Positions 1-5,448 of a DNA stretch of 5,448 nt are shown here, in pieces. The notes beneath the pieces are model-generated. The model worked only from the letters and a program-made list of their open reading frames with translations, searched no databases and was not told where the DNA came from. Position 1 is the stretch's first letter, and the number at the start of each line of letters is the position of its first letter. Both the position numbers and the translations under genes were made by a program. Source of the stretch: Pseudobdellovibrio sp. (GTDB lineage Bacteria > Bdellovibrionota > Bdellovibrionia > Bdellovibrionales > Bdellovibrionaceae); NCBI GenBank assembly GCA_025449725.1, contig JANWIU010000045.1, forward strand, positions 1-5,448. Direction: 5' to 3'.

Positions 1-1178
1 CATTGCGCGGCCTGGTTATCGACCGTCAAAAAGGAAATTTATTGAAGCTTAACCGCTACACCGCGATCAGAAACAGCTTTCATGGTTTAAAGCCGGTAGA
101 TTTCAAAACTCACCAAAAAGTTTACAAAAGCACTTACATTGATCTTTCGAAGTCTGACTATATTGCGATTGATACCAGCTTTTCGTACTCATTGGCCTAT
201 GCTTATTCGCAACTGGTTGAATTAAAAGATTCTGATCCCAACTTAAAACTTCCAGAGTATGCGCAAATCGCCGACGACGTGATCGATGCGCTGGACGCGT
301 CTCACAGAGATGGTTCACTTAAAAATGAAGTCCGCAAAAATCTTTCTCAGTTCATTATCAAAGATGAAAGCGTTGTGCGCGGTCTTGAAAAATTCCGAAA
401 GCACGGTAAAAAGATTTTTGTTTTAACAAATTCTGATTACGGTTACACGAAGTTGTTGCTTGATTACGCGATCAACCCGTTTTTAAAACCGGGCACAACC
501 TGGCTGGATATGTTTGAAGTGGTCATCACTTTCGCGCAGAAGCCAAAATTCTTCTACGACGATGGTAAATACTTAAAAGTAAACCCACTTGACGGCACGA
601 TGACCAACATTGACGAAAAACTTTCGCCAGGAGTTTACCAGGGCGGAAACGCCTTGAAATTTACTGCGGATTTCGGTCTTGATGGAGACGACATTTTGTA
701 CATCGGCGATCATATCTACGGAGACATTCTTCGTCTCAAAAAAGACTGTAACTGGCGTACGGCCATGATCATCGAAGAGCTTGAAAACGAATTAAAACAC
801 AACACCGAAGCAGAGCCGGTCATTCGTGACATCGACACATTGATGCGCAAAAAAGAACCGTTAGAAGACGAACTGACAGAGCTGATGACTAAAAAAATTG
901 AAAAAGAAAATCCGGTTGATGAAAACCGCATTTCTGATTTGCAAGACAACATTACTGAAATCGATACGCAGATCAGTCACCTGATCAAGAAGCAACAGTC
1001 TTTGTATAATCCTAACTGGGGCCAACTGATGCGTGCAGGTAACGAAGAAAGTTACTTTGCCTACCAGATGGAACGTTACGCTTGCGTGTACATGAGTAAG
1101 ATCAGTGATTTGTTTGCGCTGTCACCGCGAACTTACTTCCGTGCGCCGAGACGGCCATTAAGCCATGAGGCTTATTAA
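1..1178 (+). CDS. HAD-superfamily 5'-nucleotidase (cN-II/HAD-IG type), 5'-truncated by window edge
   Basis: C-terminal part of a cytosolic purine-type 5'-nucleotidase of the HAD superfamily, a family that dephosphorylates nucleoside monophosphates such as IMP and GMP. The reading frame is already open at base 1. The TTG at 3 is an internal Leu codon, because the segment beginning RGLVIDRQKGNLLKL is a mid-protein family block that normally follows the N-terminal DMDYT nucleophile motif. That motif lies outside the window. Counting from base 3: HAD motif II is LTNSD (141-145), a motif III lysine candidate is in QKPKFF (179-184), and motif IV is IGDHIYGD (234-241). A charged, probably coiled-coil insert covers about 255-335. 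The C-terminal block follows, with NWGQLMRAG (338-346), YQMERYA (354-360) and a closing RPLSHE; these match the family's usual tail. The stop TAA is at 1176-1178, inside a small tandem duplication. Family assignment is confident; the exact substrate is unknown. Confidence 0.88.
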   Translation, partial: LRGLVIDRQKGNLLKLNRYTAIRNSFHGLKPVDFKTHQKVYKSTYIDLSKSDYIAIDTSFSYSLAYAYSQLVELKDSDPNLKLPEYAQIADDVIDALDASHRDGSLKNEVRKNLSQFIIKDESVVRGLEKFRKHGKKIFVLTNSDYGYTKLLLDYAINPFLKPGTTWLDMFEVVITFAQKPKFFYDDGKYLKVNPLDGTMTNIDEKLSPGVYQGGNALKFTADFGLDGDDILYIGDHIYGDILRLKKDCNWRTAMIIEELENELKHNTEAEPVIRDIDTLMRKKEPLEDELTELMTKKIEKENPVDENRISDLQDNITEIDTQISHLIKKQQSLYNPNWGQLMRAGNEESYFAYQMERYACVYMSKISDLFALSPRTYFRAPRRPLSHEAY

Positions 1179-1211
1179 TTAGTAGTGCCACGAGGCTTAT
1201 TAATAATTAAG
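1162..1211. repeat. Imperfect 25-bp tandem duplication over the nucleotidase stop codon
   Basis: Bases 1162-1179 and 1187-1204 are 17/18 identical (GCCATGAGGCTTATTAAT against GCCACGAGGCTTATTAAT), with a period of 25 bp. The remaining bases of each unit are diverged. The first unit carries the last codons and the TAA stop of the nucleotidase, and the second is noncoding. A third partial copy of the core GGCTTATT occurs at 1217-1224. It looks like a local slippage or duplication product rather than a mobile element. Confidence 0.6.
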
Positions 1212-1235
1212 CCAAAGGCTTATTTGTTGTATTTT
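1208..1235. terminator. Shared hairpin terminator between convergent genes
   Basis: TAAGCC (1208-1213), a three-base AAA loop and GGCTTA (1217-1222) form a 6-bp perfect stem. On the plus strand it is followed by the T-rich run TTTGTTGTATTTTT (1222-1235), which fits an intrinsic terminator for the nucleotidase gene. On the minus strand the hairpin is followed only by AATTATTA, a weaker tail, so termination of the leftward transcript is less certain. The stem contains the TAA stop codon (1222-1220) of the minus-strand membrane protein. An alternative 6-bp stem pairs GGCTTA at 1194-1199 with the same TAAGCC across an 8-nt loop. The stem is short, so strength is unproven. Confidence 0.5.
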
Positions 1236-2140
1236 TCAGAGACAATTTCAAAAGCCTTCCGGGATTTATCATAAATCTTCGCAAAGGCTTTTGATTTTTT
1301 ACTGTAATTCAAAAGTTTTTCAGCCACCCACGGGCTTCGCAAAATATAAAAAAGACAAAATGCCGTTGCTAACGGCCGCATTGACCACCAAATTTTTTCA
1401 GTCAGGTTACCGTTGATTTGCCAAATGAAAATCAACATCAGTACAAAGCTCATTAAAAATAACGGTCTGAATAAATCTTTTACCGCTGACTTCGCTGCTG
1501 ATTGATTGCTAACAGGGGTTGAAAGCTTCACAGCCCGCTCAAGACGCCCCGGAGTTTTCAAAACCATAATTTCTTTTTTGAACTTCAGACTAAGAATTAC
1601 CATGAAGACGGCTAAAACTATTTTTAAAGTCAGAATGAAACTAAAAGCATACACCAGCGCCACGGCCAAGAAGGAATAATCATCACTGATGCGCTTTACA
1701 TAAAATTCGCCGACTTGAACCAGATCAAAACCATAGATTAAGAATAAAGTAATCAACGGCTGCACGAAGGCCCACAGCGAAAGCAAAATGGCCCCCAGGC
1801 ACTGCCCTACGATATTCATGCCGATAACTGAAAGACTTAACCAAAATAAAAAACCCTGCATCGCGATCGAAAGCATGGGGCCAATTTTATTACCCGCAGG
1901 AGAAAATGATTTTAACACCGCTGATATACTTGAAATTTCAAATGCGCTTGATCGCGGTAAAGCGTCCTGATTGACGGCGTTTAACAAAAAACCCAGTTGA
2001 TTCAGCGAAAGAACATGACCCGTCAGTGGAATCTTAAAGCCATGACCGACTGAACCTAAGCCTATTTCGGTGATCGATAACTGTGCGGCTTTTTTTATTT
2101 CAAGGTCGGCATCGGTGGTAACCGGCTTTTGTTCCTGCAT
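1220..2140 (-). CDS. Polytopic inner-membrane protein, function unknown
   Basis: I do not recognise this family with certainty. The protein has about 306 residues from ATG at 2140-2138; an in-frame TTG at 2146-2144 would add two residues. The TTG is 10 nt after a weak AAGAAG, so the start is unresolved. Counting from the TTG, a polar N-terminus (1-35) leads into a conserved-looking block with PLTGHVLSLNQ (40-50) and SPAGNKIGPMLSIAMQG (82-98). Hydrophobic segments follow at about 91-108, 112-138, 158-187, 226-243 and 254-270, and the tail is Lys-rich and cytoplasmic-looking (279-308). There is no signal peptide or enzymatic motif. The small-residue-rich N-terminal half faintly recalls S components of ECF vitamin transporters, which is only an impression. 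It is the second gene of a two-gene unit, 13 nt (or 7 nt from the TTG) after its neighbour, which suggests co-expression at the membrane. Confidence 0.75.
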   Translation of the reverse strand: MQEQKPVTTDADLEIKKAAQLSITEIGLGSVGHGFKIPLTGHVLSLNQLGFLLNAVNQDALPRSSAFEISSISAVLKSFSPAGNKIGPMLSIAMQGFLFWLSLSVIGMNIVGQCLGAILLSLWAFVQPLITLFLIYGFDLVQVGEFYVKRISDDYSFLAVALVYAFSFILTLKIVLAVFMVILSLKFKKEIMVLKTPGRLERAVKLSTPVSNQSAAKSAVKDLFRPLFLMSFVLMLIFIWQINGNLTEKIWWSMRPLATAFCLFYILRSPWVAEKLLNYSKKSKAFAKIYDKSRKAFEIVSEKYNK

Positions 2141-2153
2141 ATTCAACGGACGA

Positions 2154-2903
2154 TTACTTCTTTTTTACAAGAATGATGTAATCGTGCTCTCCTGACATAT
2201 CCATTAATCCTATCCATGGTTTAGGATTTTGCAAGTTCAGCTTACGGCGCGCAGTCCGGGCTTTATTCACCACAAAGCAGCCCCAGTCTTTAATGCCAGA
2301 GTGATCTTCAGTATTGCAGTTAAAGAGTAATTTTTTTTCATCGTCCAGTGAAACAGTAAAATACCCAATTGAAAAGCTTGTGGCCTTAACCGGGTTTTTT
2401 TCTTTCAATTTGTGAATCGGGTTCCCCGGAAGCAGCGAAGTAGAATAAATGGAGGCGGTAATAACCGCGTAAGGAGTATTGTCTTTTTCGAACATTTGAA
2501 TCATTTCACCCAGTTTAGAAATTTCTTCCTTAACAGGAATAACTTCCGTTACGCCCAAAAATTTTAATTCCTCTTCCGTCAGCAGCAATTCTTTGTCTGC
2601 AATCACTTTTTGAAATGGCGTTTTTTTAGAAAGCAACGTCATCAATTTTTGAGTTAATGGCAGTTGTTCTTTTTTATCTGGTTCAATTCCGATCCAGAAC
2701 GAATTCGCTTCTTGTAGTTCTAAATGAAGCCGCTTTTCTACTGATTCGACGATTTCATTATCATCCACGAAGTAGCTTAAGGATATTTTGGGTAAAGTCC
2801 GCGGCGCATCTGAAAGCAGAAGATAAACAAAAATGACCATAGATGCCGCAATAACGCCTATAACCCAGAACAAACCCGCATTAGACTTCAAATTCAGTTT
2901 CAT
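2154..2903 (-). CDS. Single-pass membrane-anchored protein of unknown function
   Basis: An unrecognised 249-residue protein. The N-terminus MKLNLKSNAG is short and basic and is followed by one strong hydrophobic segment (about 11-30). There is no lipobox Cys or clear signal-peptidase site, so it reads as an uncleaved signal anchor with residues 31-249 in the periplasm. The soluble part is mixed alpha/beta and charged. Two cysteines, C196 (in FNCNTED) and C209 (in WGCFVVN), could form a disulfide outside the cytoplasm. The C-terminal block PWIGLMDMSGEHDYIIL (229-245) looks like the most structured region. The start ATG (2903-2901) follows AAGGTGG on the minus strand, a near-consensus Shine-Dalgarno with a rather long 12-nt spacer. 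It is the first gene of the leftward unit. The polytopic membrane protein follows after 7-13 nt, so the two may form one envelope complex. No function is assigned. Confidence 0.75.
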   Translation of the reverse strand: MKLNLKSNAGLFWVIGVIAASMVIFVYLLLSDAPRTLPKISLSYFVDDNEIVESVEKRLHLELQEANSFWIGIEPDKKEQLPLTQKLMTLLSKKTPFQKVIADKELLLTEEELKFLGVTEVIPVKEEISKLGEMIQMFEKDNTPYAVITASIYSTSLLPGNPIHKLKEKNPVKATSFSIGYFTVSLDDEKKLLFNCNTEDHSGIKDWGCFVVNKARTARRKLNLQNPKPWIGLMDMSGEHDYIILVKKK

Positions 2904-2915
2904 ACCGCTTTAATA

Positions 2916-2922
2916 CCACCTT
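2916..2922 (-). promoter_or_regulatory. Ribosome binding site for the anchored protein gene
   Basis: On the minus strand this reads AAGGTGG, one mismatch from the AAGGAGG consensus, 12 nt before the ATG at 2903. The spacing is longer than usual, but no other in-frame start lies closer, so it supports the ATG start. Confidence 0.45.
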
Positions 2923-2948
2923 GCAATTTAATTAAAAAGTGCTAATTT
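2921..2948 (+). promoter_or_regulatory. Candidate sigma-70 promoter of the pantothenate operon
   Basis: A -35 like TTGCAA (2921-2926, 4/6) is followed after 16 nt by TAATTT (2943-2948), which is preceded by TG one base upstream (2940-2941), an extended -10 arrangement. Transcription would start near 2955 and leave a leader of about 80 nt before the ATG at 3037. The site overlaps the putative leftward -10. I see no known riboswitch or clear attenuator in the leader. The bases 2953-2960 form the palindrome CTCTAGAG, which is of unknown meaning. Confidence 0.35.
2931..2936 (-). promoter_or_regulatory. Weak -10 candidate for the leftward membrane-protein unit
   Basis: On the minus strand this reads TTTAAT, 5/6 to the sigma-70 -10 consensus, at a distance that would give a leader of about 20 nt including the AAGGTGG site. 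No convincing -35 is found 16-18 nt upstream. The box is part of the perfect palindrome TTTAATTAAA (2927-2936), so it may simply be AT-rich sequence. Confidence 0.22.
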
Positions 2949-3028
2949 CGAACCTCTAGAGCCAATACTCTAAATGTGCATGGCCTAGAAATGGACTTGA
3001 TCGGCAAGATTGATTTGCGACAGGTACC

Positions 3029-3033
3029 GGAGG
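3029..3033 (+). promoter_or_regulatory. Ribosome binding site that decides the DUF2520 gene start
   Basis: GGAGG lies 3 nt before ATG 3037-3039. The spacing is tight, but this is the only strong Shine-Dalgarno here. The upstream in-frame TTG at 3010 has no comparable site, and the extra nine residues it would add are not family-like. Confidence 0.6.
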
Positions 3034-3036
3034 AAT

Positions 3037-3756
3037 ATGAGCACTAGTTTACTATCTGGCGCAAGCGCTAGTATTTTACTGATCGGCAGCGGCCGACTTG
3101 CCAAGCACTTACTGCACTGGCACCAAACACTTCACAATACTATTCCGTTAAATCATTGGGACAGAAACCTGCCTAATTCTGAATTGCATAAGTGCCTGGA
3201 ATTAAAACCTGTTGTCTGGCTTGCGATATCAGATGCCGCTATCAGTGGATTTTATGAAACCTACTTACAAGGCCTTGGGCTTCGGGTTGTGCACTTCAGC
3301 GGCGCCTTCTATCACCCTGAAATCCTATCGGCTCACCCGTTAATGACGTTTTCTGAAAAACTTTTTGAAGACAGCTTTTACAAACAAATTCATTTTGTGA
3401 TTTCAGGCTTTGAAGATCTGCAAATGGCGTTGCCTGGATTTCATAACGAGTTTTCGGTCATTTCTATAAATGACAAAGCCTTTTACCACGCATTATGTGT
3501 TGTGGCCGGAAACTTTCCGCAAATATTGTGGTCAGAAGTGTTTCGTGAGGCAACGGACTTAAAAATTCCTGCAGCCGCTTTTGAAACTTATATTCGAACC
3601 GTAACAGAAAATTTTATCAGTCAAAAATCTGCCGCACTCACCGGCCCGCTTATTCGCAAAGATTTTGACACTATCAAAAGTAATTTGGCTTCGTTGCAAA
3701 AAAATAAACATTTGCAGGACATCTATTCTGCTTTCGCAAAGGAATACGTAAAATGA
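3037..3756 (+). CDS. Rossmann-like and DUF2520 domain protein, candidate ketopantoate reductase (PanG-like)
   Basis: A 239-residue NAD(P)-binding protein related in architecture to ketopantoate reductase and pyrroline-carboxylate reductase. Residues 13-22 (ILLIGSGRLA) form the first beta strand and the GxGxxA nucleotide-binding loop. VVWLAISDAAI (59-69) is the strand and loop seen after the cofactor site. HFSGAF (86-91) and HPLMTF (100-105) are the family's conserved H-x-SG and HP-x-x-F elements. The C-terminal helical DUF2520 domain shows FYHALCVVAGNF near its start and ALTGPLIRKDFDTI near its end, the usual TGP-(I/L)-x-R-x-D signature. It is the first gene of the operon and overlaps panB by 4 nt (ATGA). 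With panB and panC next and no panE in view, it is inferred to reduce ketopantoate to pantoate, as reported for the unconventional reductase PanG. That PanG belongs to this same family is from memory, not checked. The domain call is strong; the reaction is inference. Confidence 0.85.
   Translation: MSTSLLSGASASILLIGSGRLAKHLLHWHQTLHNTIPLNHWDRNLPNSELHKCLELKPVVWLAISDAAISGFYETYLQGLGLRVVHFSGAFYHPEILSAHPLMTFSEKLFEDSFYKQIHFVISGFEDLQMALPGFHNEFSVISINDKAFYHALCVVAGNFPQILWSEVFREATDLKIPAAAFETYIRTVTENFISQKSAALTGPLIRKDFDTIKSNLASLQKNKHLQDIYSAFAKEYVK
3738..3743 (+). promoter_or_regulatory. Ribosome binding site of panB inside the upstream gene
   Basis: AAAGGA lies 9 nt before ATG 3753, within the last codons of the DUF2520 gene. 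Together with the ATGA stop/start overlap, it indicates translational coupling. Confidence 0.55.
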
Positions 3757-4544
3757 AATCCGTTCTCGACTTCCAGAAAAAGAAAATCGCCGGGCAAAAA
3801 ATTACGATGATTACCTGCTATGATTACACTTTTGCCAAAATTATTGCGGACTCACAGGTCGACGCGATCTTGGTTGGCGATTCTCTTGCGCAGATTATGC
3901 ATGGGCACAGCACAACATTGAATGCTTCAACCGCATTGATGGCCTTGCACACCCAAGCTGTAGTCAAAGGCGCAGGAGGAAAGTTCGTTGTGGCTGACAT
4001 GCCGTTTTTGTCTACCCGCAAAGGTTTAAAAAGCACAATGGACCAAGTTGAAAAGCTGATGAAGGCCGGCGCTAATGCCATCAAAATCGAAGGTGCCGAC
4101 GATCATTTAGAACTGATCCGCCACATTGTGAATTCCGGCGTACCGGTCATGGGCCATTTAGGTTTAACGCCGCAATCTATTCATCAGTTAGGCGGCCCGA
4201 AGATTCAAGGCCGTGAAGATTCTGCGGCCCTCAAAATGAAAAACGATGCTCTCAATTTAGAAAAGGCCGGTTGCTTCAGCTTGGTTTTAGAATGTGTTCC
4301 GGCAAAGTTAGCTGAAGACATCAGTCAAAAACTTTCAATTCCTACGATCGGTATTGGTGCCGGCGCTAATACTGACGGGCAAATTCTTGTTCTTCAGGAT
4401 CTTCTCGGTATGAACAATAACTTTCGCCCGAAATTTTTAAAAAAATACATGAACGGGCACGATTTGATATCTAAAGCATTGAACACTTATGTTACGGAGA
4501 CTGAAAACATTAGCTTCCCGTCAAAGGAACATGAATATGAGTGA
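3753..4544 (+). CDS. panB: 3-methyl-2-oxobutanoate hydroxymethyltransferase
   Basis: Ketopantoate hydroxymethyltransferase (EC 2.1.2.11) transfers a hydroxymethyl group from 5,10-methylenetetrahydrofolate to 2-ketoisovalerate, giving ketopantoate. It is the committed cytoplasmic step of pantothenate synthesis and a (beta/alpha)8 barrel in the PEP/pyruvate superfamily. The 263 residues match the usual family length. Visible active-site elements are VGDSL with D43/S44, ADMPF with D82 (the two Asp bind Mg2+), AIKIEG with K111/E113, GHLGLTPQS with H135, and LECVP with E180 as the expected catalytic acid/base. The C-terminal FPSKEHEYE resembles the family's closing FP-x-x-EH motif. Nothing critical is missing. 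The start ATG overlaps the preceding stop by 4 nt, and the end overlaps panC by 8 nt, so it is the central gene of a coupled pantothenate operon. Confidence 0.97.
   Translation: MKSVLDFQKKKIAGQKITMITCYDYTFAKIIADSQVDAILVGDSLAQIMHGHSTTLNASTALMALHTQAVVKGAGGKFVVADMPFLSTRKGLKSTMDQVEKLMKAGANAIKIEGADDHLELIRHIVNSGVPVMGHLGLTPQSIHQLGGPKIQGREDSAALKMKNDALNLEKAGCFSLVLECVPAKLAEDISQKLSIPTIGIGAGANTDGQILVLQDLLGMNNNFRPKFLKKYMNGHDLISKALNTYVTETENISFPSKEHEYE
4524..4528 (+). promoter_or_regulatory. Ribosome binding site that decides the panC start
   Basis: AAGGA is 8 nt before the ATG at 4537 but only 2 nt before the in-frame ATG at 4531. Spacing therefore favours 4537. The in-frame TTG at 4489 would add an extension derived from panB coding sequence. 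Confidence 0.6.
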
Positions 4545-5304
4545 GCTTAAGGTTTTTAATTCCATTAAAGAGTTCATGCAGTACCGCGCTTCTCTTGCGC
4601 CAACGATAGAAGTCGGCTTTGTGCCGACCATGGGTGCTTTACACAACGGGCACGCCTCATTAATTAAAAAATCCTCGTTAGAGAATCAGCTTACCGTGCT
4701 GAGCATCTTTGTTAACCCCACCCAATTTAATAATCCTGATGACTTAAAAAAATACCCACGCACTTGGGAAGCGGATGTAGAACTTGCAAAGACTTCAGGC
4801 GCCAATATTATTCTTTCGCCGACTTATGAAGAGCTTTATGCTGACAATTACCGCTTTCAGCTGACAGAAAAAGAATTTTCTAAAAACATGGAAGGCCTGC
4901 ACCGCCCAGGCCACTTCGACGGCGTTTTAACAGTGGTTATGAAACTATTGCAAATCGTGCGCGCTGACCGCGCCTACTTCGGAGAAAAAGACTTTCAACA
5001 GTACAAACTGATTCAAGATATGGCCCGAAATTTCTTTTTACAAACTGAAATCGTTGGCTGCGCCACCGTGCGCGAAGCCGATGGCCTGGCAATGAGTTCG
5101 CGCAACGTGCGCTTAAGTGCGGAAGCCCGTAAAAAGGCCCCGTTAATTTACAAAGTGTTAACTGAATATTCTGATTCTTTAATTGCAAAAGGCTTACTGA
5201 AGCAAAACGAAATCGAGCTTGAATATTTAGAACAGCACCACGGCCGCCGCTTTATCGCGGCCTATTTGGAAGGGATCAGGTTAATTGACAATGTCCAAAT
5301 CTAA
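4537..5304 (+). CDS. panC: Pantothenate synthetase (pantoate-beta-alanine ligase), short form
   Basis: Joins pantoate and beta-alanine with ATP, via pantoyl-adenylate, to make pantothenate (EC 6.3.2.1) in the cytoplasm. Family motifs from the ATG at 4537: VPTMGALHNGHASLI (29-43) holds the HIGH-like histidines H36 and H39. FVNPTQF (58-64), YPRTWEAD (73-80), LHRPGHFDGVLTVV (121-134) and YFGEKDFQQ (148-156, K152) follow. READGLAMSSRN (180-191) is the KMSKS-like loop. RLIDN near the end is the conserved closing motif. All catalytic elements are present. The protein is 255 residues against roughly 280 usually. The shortening lies in the C-terminal domain between about residue 205 and RLIDN, where some 30 residues present in E. 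coli PanC are absent without a frameshift. It overlaps panB by 8 nt and coaBC by 14 nt. ATG 4531 is an alternative start. Confidence 0.96.
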   Translation: MSELKVFNSIKEFMQYRASLAPTIEVGFVPTMGALHNGHASLIKKSSLENQLTVLSIFVNPTQFNNPDDLKKYPRTWEADVELAKTSGANIILSPTYEELYADNYRFQLTEKEFSKNMEGLHRPGHFDGVLTVVMKLLQIVRADRAYFGEKDFQQYKLIQDMARNFFLQTEIVGCATVREADGLAMSSRNVRLSAEARKKAPLIYKVLTEYSDSLIAKGLLKQNEIELEYLEQHHGRRFIAAYLEGIRLIDNVQI

Positions 5305-5448
5305 AAACGTACTTTTTATTTTTACCGGATCGATTGCTTGTTACAAAGCTTGTAACGTTTTGTCTAAATTGAAACAAAGTGGTTACAACTTAAAAGTTGT
5401 CATGTCGCCTTCAAGCCTTGAATTCGTCGGCCGTGCAACCATTGAAGG
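5291..5448 (+). CDS. coaBC: Phosphopantothenoylcysteine decarboxylase/synthetase, N-terminal part (3'-truncated by window edge)
   Basis: The first 52 codons of a flavoprotein of the CoaC/Dfp family, still open at the window end. The start VLFIFTGSIACYKA (7-20) is the characteristic first beta strand followed by the G-(S/G)-IA-x-YK motif that contributes to FMN binding. LKVVMSPSSLEFVG (36-49) matches the second strand and helix of the family (VVMT-x-x-A-x-x-FV). CoaC decarboxylates 4'-phosphopantothenoylcysteine. In most bacteria it is fused to CoaB, the CTP-dependent cysteine ligase, but the CoaB half would lie beyond the window, so a stand-alone CoaC cannot be excluded. ATG 5291 lies inside panC with a 14-nt overlap; a weak CAGG (5277-5280) stands 10 nt upstream. 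Its position puts coenzyme A synthesis directly after pantothenate synthesis on one transcript. Confidence 0.88.
   Translation, partial: MSKSKNVLFIFTGSIACYKACNVLSKLKQSGYNLKVVMSPSSLEFVGRATIE

Noticed and set aside
103..952. Minus-strand open frames inside the nucleotidase gene (103-318, 716-952)
   Set aside because: They have low-complexity Ser- or Arg/His-rich translations, no ribosome binding site, and lie fully within a well-supported gene on the other strand.
1162..1224. CRISPR or mobile-element end
   Set aside because: There are only two full repeat units and one partial, with no uniform spacers, transposase or target-site duplication. Local duplication explains it.
1788..1970. Plus-strand 60-residue open frame within the polytopic membrane protein gene
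   Set aside because: It is a shadow of the minus-strand gene with no recognisable protein features.
3010..3036. TTG start extending the DUF2520 protein by nine residues
   Set aside because: It has no good ribosome binding site, whereas ATG 3037 directly follows GGAGG. The added residues are charged and do not fit the start of a Rossmann strand.
2955..3036. Riboswitch or attenuator in the pan operon leader
   Set aside because: The leader is only about 80 nt, and I see no strong stem followed by a T run and no known riboswitch core. Only short palindromes are present.
4489..4536. TTG start (4489) or ATG start (4531) for panC
   Set aside because: The TTG extension is simply panB sequence read in another frame, and ATG 4531 is too close to the AAGGA site. 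ATG 4537 has 8-nt spacing and gives a family-like N-terminus.
3824..5188. Minus-strand open frames inside panB (3824-4084) and panC (4937-5188)
   Set aside because: They are antisense to strongly conserved enzymes; their composition reflects the codon pattern of the opposite strand.

Overview
The window looks like ordinary chromosomal DNA from a Gram-negative bacterium of moderate GC (low-to-mid 40s per cent by eye). Protein style and gene content, including a eukaryote-like cN-II type nucleotidase and a compact pantothenate operon, fit a Bdellovibrio-like member of the Bdellovibrionota. That assignment is inference from general resemblance, not from a marker gene. There are no RNA genes, insertion sequences, CRISPR arrays or phage genes that I can support.

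Layout. Positions 1-1178 (+) hold the C-terminal part of a HAD-superfamily 5'-nucleotidase whose start lies upstream of the window. It converges on a two-gene minus-strand unit: a 249-residue protein with one N-terminal membrane anchor (2154-2903), followed by a roughly 306-residue polytopic membrane protein (1220-2140). The two convergent transcripts share a hairpin at 1208-1222, beside a short imperfect tandem duplication. A 133-bp divergent spacer (2904-3036) separates the minus-strand unit from a plus-strand operon and carries a plausible promoter for the latter.

The plus-strand operon (3037 to beyond 5448) is a pantothenate/coenzyme A cluster. It encodes a Rossmann-like/DUF2520 protein, panB (ketopantoate hydroxymethyltransferase), panC (a short pantothenate synthetase), and the first 52 codons of coaBC (phosphopantothenoylcysteine decarboxylase/synthetase). 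Successive genes overlap by 4, 8 and 14 nt, which points to one tightly coupled transcript. The pathway runs from ketoisovalerate to ketopantoate (PanB), then pantoate (reductase step), then pantothenate (PanC), then the cysteine-conjugation and decarboxylation steps after phosphorylation (CoaBC). No canonical panE is present, and the DUF2520 protein sits where a ketopantoate reductase would be expected. It is therefore the best candidate for that step, in the manner of the non-canonical reductase PanG.

The most interesting points are this candidate alternative ketopantoate reductase, the shortened C-terminal domain of PanC, and an unrecognised pair of membrane proteins transcribed divergently from the pantothenate operon.
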